Origin: Vibrio sp. D404a | Lineage (GTDB): Bacteria; Pseudomonadota; Gammaproteobacteria; Enterobacterales; Vibrionaceae | Length of the DNA stretch: 64,000 nt | Assembly: GCF_030248535.1 (NCBI RefSeq) | Contig: NZ_JAHGAJ010000010.1 | Location: 1-64,000 of the forward strand | Direction: 5' to 3' | Part shown: positions 63,211-64,000 of the stretch, piece after piece | Layout: every line of letters begins with the position of its first letter | How positions within the stretch are numbered: the first letter of the stretch is position 1 | Made by a program: the position numbers and the translations under genes | The notes under the pieces: model-generated | What the model was told of the DNA's origin: nothing | What the model saw: only the letters and a program-made list of their open reading frames with translations | Databases searched by the model: none

Positions 63211-64000
63211 ATGAAGAACAAACATTACGATGTCGTTGTTGTTGGCGGTGGCAATGCAGCCCTTTGCGCCGCGATGACTGCAGCAGAATCTGGAGCAAGC
63301 GTGATCATTTTGGAAGGCGCACCAAAACCTTATCGCGGAGGTAACTCTCGTCATACGCGCAATTTTCGCTGCATGCACTCTGACCCTATGGATGTGCTTA
63401 CCGATACCTACAGCGAAGACGAATTTTTCGATGATTTAATGAAGGTCACCAAGGGCAAAACCGACGAAAACCTCGCACGCTTGGTGATTCGAAATACCAA
63501 AGAGTGTTACCGCTGGATGGAACAGCGAGGTGTGCGTTTTCAGCCATCGTTGTCGGGCACACTTTCACTTTCTCGTACAAACGCCTTTTTCATGGGTGGC
63601 GGTAAGTCCTTAGTCAATGCCTACTATCGAACGGCTGAACAGCTTGGCGTTGATATTCTGTACGAAGCGCAAGTGACGCACTTAGAGGTCACAGACCAAA
63701 CCATTACCCAAGTTGAATTTAGCCATCAAGGCTCAGTAAAGCGCCTGTCGCCAAACAGTGTTGTGGTTGCTTCTGGCGGTTTCCAAGCCGACCGCGACTG
63801 GTTGGTTGATGCATGGGGACCTTCGGCTCAAAATTTCCTGATTCGTGGCACGCCCTATAACCGAGGCGTTGTACTCAAGAACTTACTCGATCAAGGAGCT
63901 CAATCGGTTGGTGACCCAACTCAGTGCCACGCTGTTGCGATTGATGGACGCTCACCACAATACGATGGCGGTATTGTCACTCGTTTAGATTGTGTTCCCT
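63211..64000 (+). CDS. tcuA: FAD-dependent tricarballylate dehydrogenase, TcuA-like (partial)
   Basis: This is the N-terminal 263 residues of a flavoprotein that runs off the right edge. In Salmonella, TcuA oxidises tricarballylate to cis-aconitate. The FAD-binding dinucleotide fold is KHYDVVVVGGGNAALCAAMTAAESGASVIILEGAPK, followed by the family stretch RGGNSRHTRNFRCMHSDP and a later VVVASGGFQADRDW. It belongs with fumarate-reductase-like FAD proteins, where a TcuA-type RGGNSRHTRN start is distinctive. GGGTGG lies 4 nt before the ATG at 63211. Next to it are a divergent TctD/TctE-like system and a solute-binding protein, in place of the LysR-type TcuR of Salmonella. TcuB and a transporter may follow outside the window. 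Confidence 0.85.
   Translation, partial: MKNKHYDVVVVGGGNAALCAAMTAAESGASVIILEGAPKPYRGGNSRHTRNFRCMHSDPMDVLTDTYSEDEFFDDLMKVTKGKTDENLARLVIRNTKECYRWMEQRGVRFQPSLSGTLSLSRTNAFFMGGGKSLVNAYYRTAEQLGVDILYEAQVTHLEVTDQTITQVEFSHQGSVKRLSPNSVVVASGGFQADRDWLVDAWGPSAQNFLIRGTPYNRGVVLKNLLDQGAQSVGDPTQCHAVAIDGRSPQYDGGIVTRLDCVP

Noticed and set aside
63085..63378. Minus-strand ORF of 97 codons overlapping the tcuA start
   Set aside because: It lies antisense to the FAD-binding region of tcuA, whose motif, ribosome binding site and open frame are much stronger.

Overview
The window is a piece of a Vibrio chromosome, most likely from the Splendidus clade or a close relative. That placement is an inference from protein character and gene order; no search was run. 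Supporting signs are moderate GC, a LapA-type giant adhesin beside a TolC/OmpA pair, the methylcitrate operon built on AcnD/PrpF, a VF530-type protein, a tandem glycine riboswitch in front of an AGCS symporter as known in V. cholerae, and a zwf-pgl-gnd operon. There are no rRNA, tRNA, phage or CRISPR features. The only mobile-element candidate is a 264-bp MITE-like element at 43436-43699.

Layout. 1-5.6 kb: the N-terminal part of a giant repeat adhesin (minus strand, running off the left edge) with a LapG-type cleavage motif, divergent from a TolC-like/OmpA pair and a DUF2750 gene. 5.8-12.2 kb: a TPR-GGDEF cyclase, queC and queE, a YidA-like HAD phosphatase, an exported NUDIX-PAP2 fusion whose PAP2 histidines are lost, and a GNAT acetyltransferase. 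12.4-21.9 kb: a complete methylcitrate (propionate) operon, prpR-prpB-prpC-acnD-prpF-prpE, with a cluster of palindromic operators upstream. 22-28.5 kb: two tandem paralogous HD-GYP phosphodiesterases with Cache and SBP_bac_3-like sensor regions. 29-33.5 kb: a tripartite tricarboxylate transporter (tctCBA) with a structured intergenic stretch, a TSUP exporter and a small membrane protein. 33.7-39.7 kb: a VF530 protein, a GAF-HD-GYP variant, and the pentose-phosphate operon with CRP-like and FNR-like boxes upstream. 40-42.6 kb: a CitA/DcuS-type two-component system. 43-48.7 kb: a small ORF, the MITE, and a TolC-HlyD-ABC2-ABC2 export operon lacking an ATPase. 49-59.8 kb: two AGCS amino-acid symporters (one behind the glycine riboswitch), a MATE exporter with an AraC regulator, a coiled-coil membrane protein, a LysE exporter, an M32 carboxypeptidase and an EamA transporter. 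59.8-64 kb: an operon of TctD/TctE-like regulator, kinase and a solute-binding protein, divergent from a tcuA-like tricarballylate dehydrogenase that runs off the right edge.

Two themes recur. The first is cyclic-di-GMP: one cyclase, two canonical HD-GYP proteins, one GYP-variant HD-GYP protein and a LapA-type adhesin, the class whose surface retention c-di-GMP controls. The second is use of C3 and tricarboxylate carbon: the methylcitrate cycle, a TTT transporter, a CitA-type sensor and a TcuA/TctDE module. The least conventional items are the solute-binding-protein/TctDE/TcuA arrangement, the ATPase-less export operon, the NUDIX-pseudo-PAP2 fusion, the tctC-tctB intergenic RNA candidate and the nested-palindrome MITE.
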